From positions 1 through 9,107 of the forward strand of contig JAEXDU010000042.1 of NCBI GenBank assembly GCA_023401495.1: 9,107 nucleotides of DNA, in the 5' to 3' direction. Below are positions 7,828 through 9,107 of this stretch, one piece after another. The translations under genes were made by a program, and so were the position numbers. Numbering within the stretch: the first letter of the stretch is position 1; every line of letters starts with the position of its first letter. Source of the DNA: Bacillota bacterium (GTDB lineage: Bacteria; Bacillota; Clostridia; Oscillospirales; Acutalibacteraceae). The notes beneath the pieces were generated by a model. The model worked only from the letters and a program-made list of their open reading frames with translations, had not been told where the DNA came from and searched no databases.

Positions 7828-7846
7828 GCTGCCGTCCCGCGGCAGC
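7828..7846 (-). promoter_or_regulatory. Hairpin just upstream of the grpE SD
   Basis: On the minus strand GCTGCCG and CGGCAGC form a perfect 7-bp stem around a five-base loop, ending only about three bases before the AAGGGG SD of grpE. It could affect ribosome access or protect the 5' end of a processed transcript. A role is not shown by the sequence. Confidence 0.45.
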
Positions 7847-7881
7847 CCGTCATTCTATTAGTTCAATTTTGAATTGATTGA

Positions 7882-8907
7882 TTATTCCTCCTGACGAAGC
7901 TCCGTCAGCAGGCGCCCCACTGTGTGAGACAGGTAATCCAGCTTGCCGATCAGCCCCGCGTAATCCATGCGGGTGGGGCCGATGATGCCGATTGCACCGG
8001 CGCGCTGGCCGTCAATTGCATACTGCGCCACAATAATGCTCGATTCCCGCAGCTCGGGATGCCGGGTTTCATCCCCGATCATCACGCGAACCTCTTTCTG
8101 CGGCTGCAGAAGAAGCTCCGCCAAATCCTGTGGACGCTCCAGAAAATCCATCACTCTGCGGGCGTTGCCGCGTTCAAATTCGGGGTGAAACAGCAGGTTC
8201 ATCTGCCCGTTGAGGCGAACCTCCGGTTCAACGGATTCCTGCGCGGCCTCCAGCAGCGCCATCAGCGCCGAGGACATCATCACCGTCAGATCGCCGAGAG
8301 AAGCGGCCAAAGTCTGAATATACGCCGGGGTGACGGCGGCCACGGGCACGCCGGCCAGGCGCTCGTTGAGCACGCGGAAAAACACCCGCAGAATCTCGGG
8401 GGACAAATCGAATTCGCAGCGGAAAATCTGGTGCTTCATCGTTCCCGCCGAGGTCAGCAGAATCAGCATGGCGGTTCTGCGGCTCGTCTGCACAAACTGC
8501 AGCGCGCGAATGTCCGCTTTTTTGCCCGACGGAGCGGTGGAAACCGCCGCAAAGCGGGTCAGCCCCGCCAGCATATGCGATACGCCCTCCAGCAGCTTTT
8601 GCTGATCGTATGCGCTCGAAAACAGCATTCCCTCCAAATACCGCTGCTCTTCCTGCGTGACGGGTTTGAGGCTCATCACACGGTCGATATATACGCGGTA
8701 ACCCTTCTGGGAAGGAATCCGCCCGGCGGAGGTATGCGGCTGCTCTAAAAGCCCGATCTCTGCGAGATCGGCCATTTCATTTCTTACCGTGGCGGAGGAA
8801 ACGCCCAAATCGGCAGCCAGCGCTTTCGACCCGACCGGCTCGCCGGTTTTTACATAAGCATCTACAATTGCCGCCAGCACCTTCAGTTTTCTGTCGCTCA
8901 GCTCCAT
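7882..8907 (-). CDS. hrcA: Heat-inducible transcription repressor HrcA
   Basis: HrcA binds CIRCE operators and represses chaperone genes; in the family its activity depends on GroEL, so titration of GroEL by misfolded protein relieves repression. I start it at ATG 8907 (MELSDRKLKVL), six bases after a GAGGTG SD; an upstream in-frame GTG at 8937 lies inside the CIRCE half-site and is not a believable start. The 341-residue product has the N-terminal winged helix-turn-helix (about 1-75: GEPVGSKALA, VSSATVRNEMADL, GLLEQPHTSAGRIPS, GYRVYIDRV). Next comes the GAF-like dimerisation region, and near the C-terminus IGIIGPTRMDYAGLIGKLDYL. It is the first gene of the operon and sits immediately behind its own operator, so it is autorepressed. 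It is the standard family length with no missing region. Confidence 0.97.
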   Translation of the reverse strand: MELSDRKLKVLAAIVDAYVKTGEPVGSKALAADLGVSSATVRNEMADLAEIGLLEQPHTSAGRIPSQKGYRVYIDRVMSLKPVTQEEQRYLEGMLFSSAYDQQKLLEGVSHMLAGLTRFAAVSTAPSGKKADIRALQFVQTSRRTAMLILLTSAGTMKHQIFRCEFDLSPEILRVFFRVLNERLAGVPVAAVTPAYIQTLAASLGDLTVMMSSALMALLEAAQESVEPEVRLNGQMNLLFHPEFERGNARRVMDFLERPQDLAELLLQPQKEVRVMIGDETRHPELRESSIIVAQYAIDGQRAGAIGIIGPTRMDYAGLIGKLDYLSHTVGRLLTELRQEE

Positions 8908-8930
8908 TCCTCTCACCTCATTTTCAGATT

Positions 8931-8957
8931 TTAGCACTCTATGCTTTTGAGTGCTAA
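8931..8957. promoter_or_regulatory. CIRCE operator (HrcA binding site)
   Basis: A perfect CIRCE: TTAGCACTC (8931-8939), nine-base spacer, GAGTGCTAA (8949-8957). All 18 arm bases match the consensus. On the minus strand it lies at or just after the predicted transcription start and about 24 bases before the hrcA ATG, so HrcA bound here would block the operon promoter. It would also lie in the 5' end of the mRNA. Confidence 0.98.
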
Positions 8958-8969
8958 CTCCTATTTAAT

Positions 8970-8998
8970 AATTTATCATTCCGGGCCGGTATTGTCAA
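8970..8998 (-). promoter_or_regulatory. Sigma-A promoter of the hrcA-grpE-dnaK-dnaJ operon
   Basis: On the minus strand a perfect -35 TTGACA (8998-8993) is 17 bases from TAAATT (8975-8970; four of six), which is preceded by TGA, an extended -10. Its place directly upstream of CIRCE supports the call. Confidence 0.85.
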
Positions 8999-9107
8999 GA
9001 TTTCAAATGTAAATTAATTATTAATGTGTACCGGAAAAGCCGCAACATTCCCGGATTTCCGCCAAATTGGCAAATTTTCGTTGTGGGCTGAGTCCGGCAG
9101 GTTAAGC
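8999..9107. other. Upstream flank without a supported gene
   Basis: The minus-strand entry side is open in two frames for about 30 codons, and a plus-strand frame from an ATG at 9024 is open to the edge, but none has an SD or recognisable product. An 11-base palindrome GCCAAATTGGC lies at 9061-9071. The region nearest hrcA (about 8999-9025) is AT-rich and may act as an upstream promoter element. Confidence 0.4.

Noticed and set aside
8908..8937. Upstream GTG start for hrcA giving ten extra residues
   Set aside because: The GTG lies inside the CIRCE half-site, and the ATG at 8907 has a properly spaced SD and matches the family's usual N-terminus.
9024..9107. Plus-strand frame open to the window edge, possibly the start of a divergent gene
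   Set aside because: No SD in the AT-rich sequence before the ATG and only 28 codons visible without a recognisable motif.

Overview
The window comes from a low-to-moderate GC Gram-positive bacterium, most likely a member of class Clostridia (an Oscillospirales-like lineage is my guess). Four things point there: the gene order hrcA-grpE-dnaK-dnaJ with a perfect CIRCE operator in front of hrcA, a DnaK lacking the roughly 24-residue nucleotide-binding-domain insert of proteobacterial homologues, purine-rich Shine-Dalgarno sites with several TTG/GTG starts, and a SecA with a long insert in its second motor domain. The genus cannot be fixed from sequence reading alone.

Layout from right to left, the direction of transcription for nearly everything. 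Positions 8999-9107 hold no gene I can support. A sigma-A-type promoter (8970-8998) and CIRCE (8931-8957) precede hrcA (7882-8907), grpE (7232-7810), dnaK (5274-7130) and dnaJ (3890-5041), followed by a strong hairpin terminator (3838-3869). Gaps inside the operon carry GC-rich hairpins, and a second promoter candidate lies between dnaK and dnaJ. An AT-rich, apparently non-coding stretch (3430-3837) contains a good promoter that reads into three small membrane-protein genes of unknown function (3148-3429, 2831-3082, 2453-2746). A 19-bp perfect stem terminator (2394-2438) separates these from a convergent plus-strand gene for a 45-residue membrane peptide (2245-2382), which has its own promoter candidate and a GC-rich, foldable leader. 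That gene is divergent from secA (1-1883, minus strand, 3' end outside the window), which has an extended -10 promoter and a hairpin with a U-tract in its leader.

The operon supplies the DnaK chaperone machine (DnaK ATPase, DnaJ co-chaperone, GrpE exchange factor) and its own repressor HrcA, which acts at CIRCE. SecA is the motor that pushes unfolded preproteins through SecYEG. The annotated core is ordinary. The less ordinary material is the roughly 1.8 kb between secA and dnaJ (small membrane proteins, small peptide gene, structured leaders) and the hairpin-rich spacers within the chaperone operon. I see no CRISPR array, tRNA, rRNA, transposase or phage gene.
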